64,000 bases of DNA from Diphasiastrum complanatum (lineage: Eukaryota; Streptophyta; Lycopodiopsida; Lycopodiales; Lycopodiaceae), in contig CM055095.1 of assembly GCA_029204225.1 (NCBI GenBank), positions 18,389,483 through 18,453,482 of the forward strand, written 5' to 3'. The position numbers and the translations under genes were made by a program. Below are positions 34,727 through 48,712 of the stretch, in pieces; position 1 is the first letter of the stretch; each line of letters begins with the position of its first letter. The notes under the pieces are model-generated. The model did no database searches. It saw only the letters and a list, made by a program, of their open reading frames with translations, and was not told where the DNA came from.

Positions 34727-35287
34727 AATTATGATGTCAATGATAGCCTTTTCAAAATTCATGTTAGGATCTTTGGCCAGTAGAGTCCAGGTAGTCTGGA
34801 AACATCTTGGTAGAGCTCGTAGAAGGTACGTGAGTTGCTTCTCTTGTGAGACTGCATGCTTTGCTCCAACATTGTGTAAAGACAAGAGCAGATTCTTCAT
34901 CTTTTTGATGAAGCTCGTGAGATCTTTGCCATCCCATCATAGATAGGTAAGCTGATCTTCCAGATGCATGATCTGATTACGTGACTTGGTTTGAAACCTT
35001 GTCATGAGTGCATCCCACATCTCTCTTGCGTTAGAGATAGATGCGAGGTCAAGAGTGATGCTATCTTCGATGGAAGAGGATATCACAACTATTGCTTTGT
35101 CATTCTTTTCTTTCCACTCGCAAAGCTCTTTGTTGTGCTGGCAGGCATCTCTTTGGTGTCGTCCATAGGGCCATAGAGCTTCTCCTCTCAATATGAGAGA
35201 AGTCTTGACTTTCCAGGCCAAGAAATTTGATCCATCTACATCAAGAATTGTGCACATATTTGATTGGATGCTACTGATGGAAGCCAT
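34727..35287 (-). pseudogene. gag: Copia element B2: Gag N-terminal half
   Basis: The minus-strand start MASISSIQSNMCTILDVDG at 35287 is followed by FLAWKVKTSLILRGEALW, CEWKEKNDKAIVVISSSIED and SNAREMWDALMTRFQTKS, nearly identical in order to B and J. A stop lies after QLTYL (34937), and the frame then continues (WDGKDLTSFIKKMKNLLLSL, LRALPRCFQTTWTLLAKDPN) to about 34727, where homology stops. Confidence 0.8.
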
Positions 35288-35302
35288 AGTTTGAATAAAC
35301 AG

Positions 35303-35314
35303 GCTCTAATACCA
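35303..35314 (-). other. Primer-binding site of copia B2 (one mismatch)
   Basis: The minus strand reads TGGTATTAGAGC, one base from the consensus TGGTATCAGAGC, just before the LTR edge TGTTGGG at 35316. Confidence 0.65.
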
Positions 35315-35315
35315 C

Positions 35316-35520
35316 TGTTGGGATGCTGAAGTCTCGAAAGGGGGTGGTAAGATAGAGTCGTTCTATGTAGTTGCAGCTACTGCTACAAAGTATGATCTAA
35401 TCTCTTCCGAACTACAGACTGACATTATAGATCTGATATTATTAGCGAATAGCAGACAATGTTTAACAACATACAACAATTGAGAAATAGTAAAAAATGT
35501 ATCTCATCCATTGATATTGA
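35316..35520 (-). repeat. LTR fragment of copia B2
   Basis: Begins with TGTTGGG beside the primer-binding site. The far end was not found, so the right limit is approximate. Confidence 0.4.
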
Positions 35521-35693
35521 TTGGTTTAATCTTGGCCATTAAAATCTCATTTGATCTCAACCTTTGGCTCATGTGGGCCATGATCTGACAATTCAAACTG
35601 ATTTTGTGTGTTGAAACCACCTCTTTCAGATTTTGGCCACTTAGGCACGCTATGTGCCTCATCCAAGTAGACGTGCATGATTTATTTTTGGAC

Positions 35694-37648
<1,955 letters not shown>

Positions 37649-38690
37649 GTGGAGCAAATGGCAGGATCGCAACCTGGTTTGTTAGGTCTTAGACCTCAAG
37701 CCTTCGATGGCACTGGGTATGAGAGCTGGAGTCAAATCATGGGCCTCTATCTCAGGGGTGAACTTGTCTATGAAGTGGTAGATGGCAGTGAGATACGGCC
37801 TGTTGTAACAGATGAAAGGAATCAAGCACAGCAGAAAGCCCTTCTCGACTAGAAGCGGAAAGATAACCGTGCATTGCAATGTGCTTGACAAAGCCCCTGC
37901 TGCAGATGTTCAAAAAAGATTTGGATAACAGTAGAAAACACCTATGGGATGCCATACGAGAAAGATTCGGATCAAAATCTGAATTTGACATCATGGGAAT
38001 CGAATTGGAGCTCGATTACCTGCGTTTCCAAGAGGGAGACAGCCTTGAAGAGCATATTACCAAAATGGAAAAGTTTTTTGGCATGCTTGCTGATATCAGA
38101 TCAGATCATGCTCTAAATGATATACAGAAAAAGCTCAAACTTTAAAAATCCCTCCCAAAGTCATGGGAAGGTACGGTGCGAATGCTAATGGCTGCAAAAG
38201 GCAAGTAATCCTGGAACGAAGTTGTGGGAACTATGCTGGACTTTCAAAAGATGAGCAAAAGCTCAAAAGTGTCCTCAACTCCTAAGCAAGCCCACTTTTC
38301 AAAAGGGAAGAACAAATTCAAAAAAGATAAATGTCATTTTCAGTCACTGCCCGATTCCCAACAGAACAAGGAAATTTAAAAGGAGCACAAGAATGCACAA
38401 GAAGTACAGCCAAACCAATGTCGTTATTGTCTAAAATTTGGACATTATTAAAGGTAGTGTCGCAAGAAGAAAGCCAAAGAAAACGAAAAACAAATGGAAG
38501 CCCATGTGGCAGAGGCTTCTACCATCACAGAAGAAACATACCTAAGTGAGGAGATAGCATATGCTTCTCAAAACAAGGCGACCTTAATAGTAGACTCTGG
38601 CTGCACTTCTGTCATGGTGAATGACAAGGAGCTTTTGTCCAACTTGGGATAGATGCAAAAGCATGCATTGAGGGGACAGGGACATTTCAA
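37649..38690 (+). pseudogene. gag: Copia G: Gag, zinc knuckle and protease start
   Basis: Gag begins near 37649 (MEQMAGSQPGLLGLRPQAFD, then YESWSQIMGLYLRGEL); a stop at 37850 and a frameshift follow, and it resumes at 37879 (DLDNSRKHLWDAIRERFGSK, EHITKMEKFFGMLADIR). A worn zinc knuckle (CRYCLKFGHY) is near 38420, and the protease active site VDSGCTSVMV near 38590. Confidence 0.7.
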
Positions 38691-38699
38691 CTCTCACTA

Positions 38700-39748
38700 A
38701 TGCATGGATGCACAAAGGAGATGGCTGGTTCTCTATATATACCAAGCTTACGAAAAAAATTGTTATCAATTTCTCGTGCTGCAGATTCAGGATTGGTATC
38801 CATTTTTTATGATCAAAAGGTTACCTTCTACAAGAAGGGTATACAAGTGATAGGAGAAAAGGCAGCCCAAGGAAAGCGTGTTGGGAAGCTTTATAAATTT
38901 GATGTGGAGGTCAACCCTCAAGCATTATTGGCAAGGGATAGCCAAGAATTCATGTGGCATAGAAGACTCGGGCACCTAAACTTCAAAGCCATGGAGCTTC
39001 TACGACGAGAAGAACTTGCAACCGGACTACCTACCATGGAGTTGGACGGAATTGAAGGGCTTTGTGAACCTTGCATGCAAGAAGACCATATGTAGCAGTG
39101 GGGACACGAGCAGATTCTCTTCTAGAGATCATCCATTTGGATATATGCGGATACATGGAAGTTACTAGCCACACAGGAGCAAAATATTTTATCTCTTTTA
39201 TAGATGATAAAAGTAGAAAGACCTCTGTTTTCTTTCTTAAAAACAAAGGGCAAGCATTGGAGGCTTTTAAAATCTTCAAAGCCCAAGCTAAGAATCAAAC
39301 TGACTGCAAAATAAAAAAGCTAAGGACTGACGGGAAGGGTGAATATTTGAGTAATGCCTTCAAAGAATTTTGTCAGCAAGAAGGCATTGAAAGGCAACTC
39401 GCCACTCGATACACTCCACAAAAAAATGGAGTGGCAGAGAGGAAAAACAGAACCTTATGTGAGACAGCCAGGAGCTCGTTGTTGGGGCAAATCTTGGCAA
39501 AAGTTTTTGGAAAGAAGCAATTGCCACAACGGTCTATTTACAAAATAGATTGCCTACAATTGCAGTGCCTAATTCAACTCCTTTTTGAAGCATGGATAGG
39601 GAAGAAACCTGGTCTAACACATTTACATGTCTTTGGATGTGTATGCTATGTGCAGGTCCCAAAGGAGCTGAGAAAGAAGTTTGACCACAAAAGCATAAAG
39701 TGTCAGTTTATGGGCTATGCTACTAAGCACAAAGCCTATAGATGCTAA
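38700..39748 (+). pseudogene. pol: Copia G: pre-integrase and integrase
   Basis: The pre-integrase frame (38700-39095) has MWHRRLGHLNFKAMELL and a CEPCMQ zinc pair. Integrase (39071-39748) overlaps it through a frameshift and keeps the D-D-E motifs HLDICGYM, RTDGKGEYLSNAFKEFC and VAERKN, then HVFGCVCYVQVPKELRKK. A second disruption lies at about 39500-39560. Confidence 0.8.
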
Positions 39749-41577
39749 TGAAAGAAAAATGCTTATTAGTTCATATGTGAAGTTCGATGACTACCCAAAT
39801 AATGAAGAAAGTGCTAAGTTTATAAATGATCAACACTTGATACATGATCCACTGCCTATTGAGACAAAAAAGCTTCCTACAGAATTTGAAGAAGAAGACA
39901 CCATTTCTGATGCAGCTGAACTAGAAGAAGAGGTGGTTGAAGACCATGAGCATGCTCAACCACAAAAGAGGGTTCTACCTCCGAGAACCAGGCAACCTAG
40001 TTTGAAAGTAAGGAGAATGCAGAAGCCAATAACATGGAATGGTGTTGTTTTCCTCATGATGATGAGCCAAAGACAATAGAGGAAGCACTTGATAGTCCAA
40101 AAGCTGAGAAGTGGGAAGAGGCAGCTAGAGCAGAGTTGAAGTCCATGAAAGACAATGATGTATGGACTCTTGTAGACTTGCCACCTAACAAGAACATAGT
40201 GGACTGCAAATGGATATTCACAAAAAAGTTTAACTCAGAAGGGGAATTGAAGAGGCATAAATCGAGGTTAGTTGCAAGGGGCTTCACCCAAATACAAGGA
40301 GTTGATTTTGATCTTCTCGTCTGTTATTCACATGGATACTTTGAGAACAATTGTAGCCCTAGCAGCAATGGAGGACCTAGAAATGGAACACATGGATGTC
40401 GAAACAACATTCTTGAATGGGAGACTAAAAGAAGAAATCTATATGAGGCAACCTCCAGGATTTAAATGTCGAAAGTATTCAAAGAAGGTATGCAAACTCA
40501 ACCGAGCCCTTTATGGACTAAGGCATCAACAAAAGAGTGGAATTCAGAATTTGATTCCACAATTAAAGACTTAGGATTCGAATCATCCATTGCAGATCCT
40601 AGTGTCTATGTAAATCCTGAAGGTCAAGATCTTATTATCTTTTTTTTTAATGTAGATGATCTTTTTCCTATTGGAAAGAATAAGAGTAGAATTGAAGAAG
40701 TAAAATCCCTTTTGTGTGAAAAGTTCAGAATGAAAGATTTAGGACCTGTCAAATGCTTCTTAGGAATTAAGATCACACGAAATAGAGAAAAACGAACGAT
40801 TCACCTTAGTCAAGAAAGATATGCTAGGCACATTCTAGAAAAATTTGGGATACTGACTGTAAAACCAAATTCATCCCTATAGATACAAATCTGAAGTTAT
40901 TCAGAGATGAAAATGTGATAGAGAAATCGTTGAAAAAGGTTCCCTATAGGCACCTCATCGGTAGTATGATATATCTCATGACTTGCACGAGATTATACCT
41001 GTGTTATTCAAGAATCGTTCTAGGTCAATTCAATGACAATTTTTCATAATATCATTGGCTACTATGCAAACAGATTTTGAGGTATTTGCAAGGTACCATC
41101 GCCTATGGCATCTATTATTCCTCAACTGAAAACAGTAATTTGAATTTATTTGTCGATGCAAGTTTTGGAACAAACAGTTAGTACAAATCAACAATTGGCT
41201 ACTGTTTTATGCTATATGGAGGAGCAGTTAGCTGGACAAGCAAGAAACAATCATGTGTTACAGTTTCTTCAGTTGAGGCAGAATACCTTGCATTGTCTTA
41301 CGACACTAAAACATTGGTAAAGTATTTCAAATTGCTTGAAGATGTTGGACACAAGGGGAAGCGACCTATTCTAGTTTTGGTGGACAATCAAAGTGCCATG
41401 AAGATTGCTCAAAATCCAAGTTTTCATTCAAGAACAGTGCACATTCCAGTTCACTACCATTATGTTCGAGAACAGATTAATGAAGGCTTCATTGAGTTGA
41501 AGTATATGCCTACAACTGAGATGCTTGCGGACATATTCACCAAAGCTTTACCACAGGATAGTTTTGAAAGAGTTTGA
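39749..41577 (+). pseudogene. pol: Copia G: reverse transcriptase and RNase H
   Basis: After an acidic linker, reverse transcriptase pieces in three frames give CKWIFTKKFNSEGELKRHKS (40205), MDVETTFLNGRLKEEIYM (40395), LNRALYGLRHQ (40497) and FFFNVDDLFPIGKN (40640), where the YVDD box has become NVDD. RNase H at 41209-41577 retains VSWTSKKQSCVTVSSVEAEY, VDNQSAMKIAQNP and LADIFTKALPQDSFERV, and ends properly before the polypurine tract. Confidence 0.8.
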
Positions 41578-41615
41578 GAATTAATGGGAGTTCACGAAAG
41601 TCCTAGTTAATCAAG

Positions 41616-41628
41616 TTTGAAGGGAGAG
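41616..41628 (+). other. Polypurine tract of copia G
   Basis: TTTGAAGGGAGAG immediately precedes the LTR start. Confidence 0.75.
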
Positions 41629-42000
41629 TGTTGAATATTCAACCTTGATTCAACCAACCAACCCTCTAACTCAGCCAACCGTTGGTTGGTAGTAACTTAC
41701 TGGAAATCAGCTCATTGTCAACAACAGCCCACTGTTAGTTAGTGATAACCTGCTACAAATCAGCTATAAACCTTTGATGTTAGTTGACAAAGATTAGTAA
41801 AAGTAAAGTGAGAAAGAGAGCAACGTAGATTGTAGCATGATAGCATATTGAAGCAAGTTAGTATGACTGTGCTGGCTGAGTGCATATGCTCTCATTTGCC
41901 AAGCTTTATTGCTTAAGTTTTCTCTTCTGTGCTACTTGTATTGCCTTCTCTCTCTACTTGAGAGCAAATTGGTCTATTCTCTCTCTACTTGAGGAGAGGA
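41629..42000 (+). repeat. 3' LTR of copia G (left part)
   Basis: Begins TGTTGAATATTCAACC; the 14-mer GTTGAATATTCAAC is a perfect palindrome. Two CTCTCTCTACTTGAG copies at 41950-41995 resemble the 5070-5130 region. The right end could not be defined, so the limit is approximate. Confidence 0.5.
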
Positions 42001-42675
42001 GCTTAATTTGCCTTAGTTTTTTCATGAAGCATTTTTCCCTCATGTGAAACTACTTTGGTTATGAATGTATGCATGTAGATTTGCCTCTTTGCCTTAGAAT
42101 TTGACATTGATCTTGGTTTTCAATCAATAGTTGATCTAAAGTGCAAAAGTTTTGCTTAGGAGATCACATTCACACATTAGGACATTCTCACACGTGTGAA
42201 TTTTCATAGTATGCGCATGCCTATCTGAACTAATTTAAAGACCTACATATCAGTCAATCTTCGAAGCTTTCAGTTTGAACTCTTGTCTAAGATGAGTGAT
42301 GATCTCACTCAGCCAATCTGATGATTTTTCTCTTGCAGCTTTATATCCATCCAATATAAATGAATGGGAGCGAAGTGGATCTCTTGAGGTGTGTTAGATG
42401 TAGTACACACTGATATTGGACAATTGCAATATAGAGGTAGACCTGCAAAAGATCTTGCTGATTGTGGAATCTTTTTTTATGAATCTATGTACATTCTTGA
42501 TATAAAAGGAGATTTTGGGCGATAGTACCAATTCCATTACCTCTTTTTGGAAGTGATGAGTAGATTGCTCCTTGTGCTGCAGTTTTAGAATCATTCCATT
42601 GCAAGCTATATAATGATGTAAAAACTTCATTAAAGATATAGATCAAAAACAGTCCAATTAAGTTGGTTTATTTCT
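42001..42675. other. No gene recognised; probable LTR remainder
   Basis: Contains CACACGTGTG at 42189-42198. No boundary or frame could be supported. Confidence 0.3.
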
Positions 42676-43105
42676 TTGAATATATTTGTGGATTTCTTTT
42701 CAAGTGTCAACATATGCAAAACCCCAACAATGTTTGTATGCAAAATTTTATTAGATATTTTATTATTTGAACTTATGGATGAAGGCTGGGACAAAAAATC
42801 AGATTGGAATATAGAATGCAAAATTAAAATGTCTTCCATGTGCTTTCATTATCAAATAGAAAAGCAAGCTTATGCTTCCATTATCAAAGATGCAAAGATA
42901 TCAAAAGTAAATGGGTGCCACTCGATCAAGACTTGGTAGCCAGTGGACATTCTGAATGAAAAAAATATAGAAATAATATACAATGATGCACTTTTGACAT
43001 GAGTTGAGGTGGAAGAAGATTGGAGCCTAAATTACATCAGACAAGAACTGTTGCTCCTACAATATGATATACCTTCAGACTTTAGATTCATTTCCAATGG
43101 TAAAC
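42676..43105 (+). pseudogene. Unrecognised coding relic with possible intron
   Basis: One frame runs from 42676 to about 43105 with just two stops (TAG at 42937, TGA near 43000). It reads KDAKISKVNGCHSIKTW, then EEDWSLNYIRQELLLLQYDI and PSDFRFISNGKLV, and meets a GTAAGT donor-like site near 43107; a TTTATGCAAG acceptor-like site lies near 43212. The amphipathic, low-repeat composition looks like a real protein rather than a retroelement. I do not recognise the family. Confidence 0.3.
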
Positions 43106-44524
43106 TAGTAAGTAACTGTAAATACTCTATTCTTTATGAATAGTTTCTTTCAAAAATTGCTCGTATAATCTTTATACTAAATGTAACATACTTTGTGTTA
43201 AATTTATGCAAGTATGTAAAAGACATGAGGTCGAGATCAAATGTAGAGATATTGGCAAAACCATCCAACTGATGGAAGAACACTAAGATTTATTATCAGA
43301 GACAACATGTCCATCATCGTTATTGAAGATGAAAACAAGAATCTTGTTTTTTACCAATCTAGAAAATTGCAGTGACAATATTGTACAATGGACACAACTT
43401 GATTGTAACAATCTATATTGATATCAATAAAAATCACATAAATAGACACATTTATGTACATTTGAAATCCTATTCAGTAAGTTTTTCTTTATTTGCTATA
43501 TCAGTATCAGGAGCCGTATAGGCAACAATCTCCTGTCCTATTATTTCACCTTCCTCTAGCAAAAATACGAAAACCTCGAAGGTCCGTGTGTTGCACATTT
43601 TTCCGAAAAAGACGAAAAACTTGAAGGTCAGTGAAAATAGTGTTCTAAGTTATTTTAGACTAGTGTCGCATTTTTCAGAAATGTGAAAAGGCCGAAAGCC
43701 CATAGGAATATGCTCTAAGTCATATTTTGGCCATGTGCGATTTTTCGAGAAATGTGAACTGTGTGAAACACCTTTCAAATATGTAGGTTGTGCGAAACTT
43801 TGTTCAAAAATACAGCAGTCTAAAAAATTGCAAGGAAACAAACATAAATGCAAAAGCTTTGACACTTAGAAACTTTCGGTTTCTTCAACAATAAATCAAT
43901 AACAAAATAGATATGATTTATATCAGAGAAATTGAGTCAATAATCAGTGGTAGTATGAATCAAGGTTCCTCCGTGAACTCTCTTGTTTCAGACTATTTGA
44001 TTCCATAGGATCAGAGATTTTAGAGAGAGTGAAAGTAATTCAAGAAGTAGAGATAGTATTCAATCTATAACCAGCATAGTAAGATCACAGCACATAGTGC
44101 GCTACTATTGTGATCCATTCTCGGGCACAGGATTGTGATCTTATTGTTGTATTCACAATAGCTTAATACAGATTTTCATTATTCTTATGTGTATTTGCAC
44201 TGTCAAATGCTTTCTGATAAATCCTTTCTCATGTCCTAATACTCATTCCACGACTCATTTGGAATATCTCATTCAAAGGAAGCATGGTTGTCATATATGC
44301 CTAATTGTTTTCGCTCCCTTCATGGTTGTCTTCGACACCTATAAAGATATTCCTCTGGTCGATCTAAGTAATAGTCTAAATCAACAAATTAGTAAAGATC
44401 TTGTCATAATTTAATGTTGAGTTTTTTCTTTGACTAAATATCGCATTTAGCGAGGGTAGTCTCAGAGAGCTAATATACAATATATTCAAACACAATAATT
44501 CTATTTCATATAAATCCAACGGAG
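43106..44524. other. No gene recognised; probable LTR of copia H at the right end
   Basis: The last few hundred bases before the primer-binding site at 44525 should be LTR of element H, but I could not place its left edge. Confidence 0.3.
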
Positions 44525-44536
44525 TGGTATCAGAGC
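44525..44536 (+). other. Primer-binding site of copia H
   Basis: TGGTATCAGAGC, 60 bp upstream of the gag start codon. Confidence 0.85.
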
Positions 44537-44595
44537 CATAGGTCCAAACTGTTACAGTATTCACAACTATTTTACAATTTCTTAGATCATTCACT

Positions 44596-45536
44596 ATGGA
44601 AGGAACATCTTCAGAGATCCGCTTGATCAATATGTTCAACGGTGATGATTTCCACATGTGGAGATTTAAAATGAAGATGATACTCATTGAGAAAGAACTT
44701 TGAGAATACGTCAACGATTCAATAGCCAAGCCGACTGAACCTAACATGCTGACCACTTGGAAAACTAAGGATGGCAAAGCTCTTGTCATTGTATTTCTAA
44801 TTCTTAAAGATTCAAAAATAGCTCATGTAGCAAATTGTTCATGCTCCAAAGAAGCATGGGACATTCTTTCTAGTCTATATGAAACAACAGATGTATCGAC
44901 TCATCTCTTCTTGAGAAAGGAGTTCATATTGCTCAAGATGAGTGAAGGAACTTCAGTCACTGATCATCTGAATGAATTCAAATAGCTGTTCAATCAGCTA
45001 GCGAAAATAGGTTCACCAGTACCGGATGAAGATGCTAACATGTCTCTTCTATCCAATCTTCCTCCCTCTTAAATTCGAAGTATTCGAAGAATATTTACTT
45101 TAGTGACTCCAACACACATCAAATCGAAGGCCAAGGTTCCATACATCTTCATCTTCCAAATGGTAATTCAACATTGCTTAAAAACGTACTTTATGTACCT
45201 AAGCTAACAAAGAATTTACTTTCTATCAGCAAGCTCACAGATCAGGGCTGCAAAGACTTGTCTAATTCAAAGCAATGTACTATTTTGGATAAAGATCATA
45301 ATGAAATCCTCTCTGCTGACAGAGAAGGTAACTTGTATATTCTAAGTCATGAGTATGCACTTTCTACCAATGTGAGTACTTCAAATGCCCAGTTATGGCA
45401 TCAAAGATTAGGACACTTAAACATGATATCTATCTTGTACATACATCATAACAATATGGTTAAGGACTTAAATATTAATGTTGTCTCCACTAACATTCGA
45501 CTTTGGTCCATAATGAAAACCCTACTATTTTTGTGA
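44596..45536 (+). pseudogene. gag-pol: Copia element H: Gag and pre-integrase with internal deletion
   Basis: Gag starts MEGTSSEIRLINMFNGDDFH at 44596 with a TGA near 44700 and a TAG near 44984, and continues to LLSNLPPS at about 45070. The zinc knuckle and the protease DSG are deleted. Sequence resumes in the protease tail (LKNVLYVPKLTKNLLSISKL, 45174) and the pre-integrase motif LWHQRLGHLNM (about 45395). It ends near 45536 beside copia F. It is related to C and I. Confidence 0.75.
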
Positions 45537-47479
45537 CAGATTCAATGTATCTACTACTCAAATTGAATCTCTTCAAAACTCGTGTTCTATAGTTTCCCAA
45601 ACTTTCCAAAAGTTTTTATTCAAATGCTTTTAGAATTAAAACTTTGAAAAGTCAAGCTCTAAGTCTAATATAAAAATTGGTCTCAATTGCCAAATATACA
45701 AATATGACCAAAATAGCAAAACTAGTTGAAATCTTTCACACAATTTGCCACCATAATCTCCTCCATGCTTGATGATGATCTTGACTTAAAAGCGCCACTT
45801 GCATGAAGATGGCTACAGCATAATGTGAGAAATCCAAGGCTTCCATGCCTCATAAAGATCATAAAGATCAAGATCATAAGATGAGCAAATGTGATGATTA
45901 TCAAGATTTTCAATTCTAGCTTGACTAGTCCATATACTATGAACTTTTTCATGATGAATCTAATCTTGAAATCAAACACTATCTTGATCTTCTTGAGGCT
46001 AAATACTTGCTCAAGGATGTAAGTGTCCTTCAAGGATGATTCACTTAATCTCAAGAGAAGTTTATAAAATGCCTCATAACATGTAAAAACATGATTTTTC
46101 AAACTATGAGTAACAAACTCATTCTTGCTCTTACTAGATCCAAGAGCATACATTTGATGACACAACCTCTTGCTTTAAAAAAATTTTGGAAACATATCTA
46201 AGCCATTAGAGACAAGAAATATGTCCATACAAAAGACATCATACAAGATTAGTATTGCCTTACTCCAACTTTGAGATGTAGATATCTCAACAAAGCAAGA
46301 TGGTACATCAAATAATGGAAGAGAAGCATAAGTGAATGTGTTGAAGTAGATACAACCTAAAAAAATTTCCCTCTTTGCCATTTATTGTGAGCCACAAAGA
46401 CTCGGCCTTGAATCTTGAAGATCCCCTCGAAACCATGTGTTGAGAAGACTCCTCCTCAAGCCTTGGCAAATCTCCATCATACACTTGGATTTTTGGTAGA
46501 TTTGAGAATCCTACCATCATCCTCTTGATTAAGGATTAGATCCTCTTTATTCCTTACTTTTACTGCAAAGGAATATTGACAAAGCATATGGATCTAAATA
46601 TTTCCAAAGTATTTACCATTGCATACTTCATATCAAGCACCATTGATAAGAGATACCTTCAATTGAAGTCTTCAAGTAAGAAGTCACATGAAATAGCACC
46701 ATCTTTGCTTCTACTTGATGAAACAAGATCATCCACATGAACAAGATGAGAAAATTGATGAAAAGTAGACCTCCTTGGCAATAACTCTCCATGTGCTTTT
46801 GCCAAAGCACCCTCTTCATGAGCCTTACCATTTTGGAACATAGGTTGAGGTAGATCACTTTCCTTCTCCTCCTTGAGATGATCCAAGCTCCTCTTGGCCA
46901 CACTTCCCAAGGATTAGCATGAACCTTGAAAAGACTACCACATCTAGTCCCACTTTCTACCACATCACCATCCTTCTTCTTCAAACAATTAGAAGCAAAA
47001 TGCCCCTTCTTACCACAAAAGAAGCACTTCTTGTTGGATTTGCAACTTGTTGATGTTGTGATTACTCCTCATCACTCTCCTCCTTTGATTTGTCCTTATT
47101 GAAATGTTGATATTGCTCTTTGCCCCCTCCTCTTGGTTTTTCCTTCTTGAATTAAGCTTTTACCTCTCCATCATCCTTCAATGTTTTCTTTTCATAGATG
47201 GATTTCAATTTGTCCCAAGCCTCCTTGGATGAGGTGCATGAGCCAATGTCCCACAACACTTCATTGGAAACATTTATTTTGATGATAAAAGGCCATCCTT
47301 GCTCTCTTCCTGTACTTTTGGACCTCTTGGAGCACTTGAGGCTCCTCCTCAAGTCCTAGCACAATCTCCATAACATCTTGGAGCACCAAAATGGAATCCA
47401 ATTTCACCTTCCAGATAGCATAATTGGATGTGTTCAATCTCTCACCATGCTCCAACAAAATGGAATCTAAAGAAGTCAT
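45537..47479 (-). mobile_element. Copia element F, internally deleted
   Basis: On the minus strand, Gag starts at 47479 (MTSLDSILLEHGERLNTSNY, the same family as A), with LEEEPQVLQEVQKYRKRARM and a frameshift near 47270. The zinc knuckle CFFCGKKGHFASNC (about 47015) is joined directly to post-protease sequence (VVESGTRCGSLFKVHA), so the protease core is deleted. A scrap of integrase end (LEIFRSICFVNIPLQ, about 46590) survives. LTR-like sequence ends near 45741 (GAAATCTTTCACA). No reverse transcriptase. Dead. Confidence 0.65.
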
Positions 47480-47841
47480 CTTCCTTGAGAAATTGTCTTG
47501 AAATGGATCAAAAGGTGTTTCTCTCTCTCTCAACAATGGATTCAGAAAAGGTGTATTGCCACCTCCAATATGAGATCTTGCAACTAGGTGTGAGACCTGT
47601 CTCACTAGCTCTACCAATCTCTCTCAATATAGATCAAACTCTCATCCCAAGATGGAGCAAGGACAAATTTTGGGTCAAATTGACTCAATCCTGACAAAAG
47701 CACTCAAAAACATCCAAAAATGACTCAAATACAATCAGATTGCATGAAACTATGTGGCTATGACCTCAAAAAATTGTCTAGATCTCAAATACACAAGATT
47801 GGTAGCTTGAGTAGTGTCTTTTGGCACTTTCAAAATGCCTA

Positions 47842-47918
47842 TTTTTGGTACTTTTAGTCTGCGGGTTTGGTACTTTTAGTACCCGTTTTTGGTACTATTG
47901 TTTGGTACTATTAGTATC
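47842..47918 (+). repeat. Short degenerate repeat, TTTGGTACTTTTAGT
   Basis: Four near-copies of TTTGGTACT(T/A)TTAGT separated by 5-8 bp. Function unknown. Confidence 0.7.
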
Positions 47919-48317
47919 ATTATTCGATAGTTTGCTATTGTCATTTATAGTCATTTTGTGCATCTAAGAGTGTGTCTCCATTCCCACAACAATATCTAAC
48001 ATTTCAATCATGCTATATAAACAAAAATTTTAGCTCAGAACAAACCAATGAAATTCAAAGCTGCTCAAAAATGAAATAACCATTCAAATGTCTCAATATA
48101 TCATATATTGATTTTTACAGTTTTTTGTATATGTAACATGTATAAACATGAGTTCCAGCCAAAGATGGGTCGTTCAATTCTAATATGTAGGGGGATTGAG
48201 GTGATACGAGTACTCTTTTACCTCAACAAAGGAGTTCACAACCAAAGGGGACACATCGTCCTCACAATCATACAACAGGTTTCTTCTACAAAAGGAAATT
48301 GGGATTCGAGCTTGGAC
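47919..48317. other. No gene recognised
   Basis: AT-rich spacer. A plus-strand frame at 48108-48425 overlaps the minus-strand phosphatase fragment and is taken as chance. Confidence 0.3.
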
Positions 48318-48712
48318 CTAGCCCATGAGCCACGGGTACAGAGTTTCCTTCAGATACCATGGGGCCTTTTCAGCACTGCACTCTATGGAAGGGTCGAAAG
48401 ACTTTATAGCCAAGCAATTTCATAGTTATTTTTTAATGACTTGTAGCGTTTATCGTCTACAAGTATAGTGTTTGATGACTTGCACTCTGGCCATATTTTC
48501 CATATCTCCCACAAGTTCTTCAAAAAAACTAACATTCCCCCAGGCCTCATAAAACAATAGCACTTATCTTGCACTTGAATTATGTCTCTTTTAAAGGATT
48601 CTACAAGAAGGCCATCCGATTTTGTTCTGTAAGTGTTCAACAACACCCCATTTAGATCGAGGACGACCGGTCCTAGCGAGTCAAGAGAGTTGGTCATGTC
48701 TATCTTCTCCAT
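48318..48712 (-). pseudogene. FCP1-like (NLI-interacting-factor type) phosphatase gene fragment
   Basis: The minus-strand frame (48712-48404, 102 codons) reads GPVVLDLNGVLLNTY, resembling the LDLNG(L/V)L form of the DxDx(T/V) HAD-phosphatase signature in plant FCP1-homology proteins. It continues CFMRPGGMLVFLKNLWEIW (expected RP--FLxFxxExxxVxIWS) and then jumps to SSNTILVDDKRYKSLKNN (expected SNTxLxDDSPYKAxxNP). About 80-100 middle residues of the domain are missing at the WEIW/KIWPEC junction. After the stop another frame continues SFDPSIECSAEKAPWYLKET to a stop at 48318. No intron is visible, consistent with a retro-copied transcript. The ATG and next codon come from adjoining LTR sequence. 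Such proteins dephosphorylate Ser/Thr, for example on the polymerase II tail; this fragment should be inactive. Confidence 0.55.

Larger units (their letters stand above)
37649..41577 (+). mobile_element. Copia element G, 5'-truncated, decayed
   Basis: A distinct copia family with gag, protease, integrase, reverse transcriptase and RNase H in order, followed by a polypurine tract and the start of a 3' LTR. No 5' LTR or primer-binding site was found. Many frameshifts and stops occur. Confidence 0.8.

Noticed and set aside
48108..48425. 105-codon plus-strand frame
   Set aside because: No recognisable domain, and it overlaps the better supported phosphatase fragment on the other strand.
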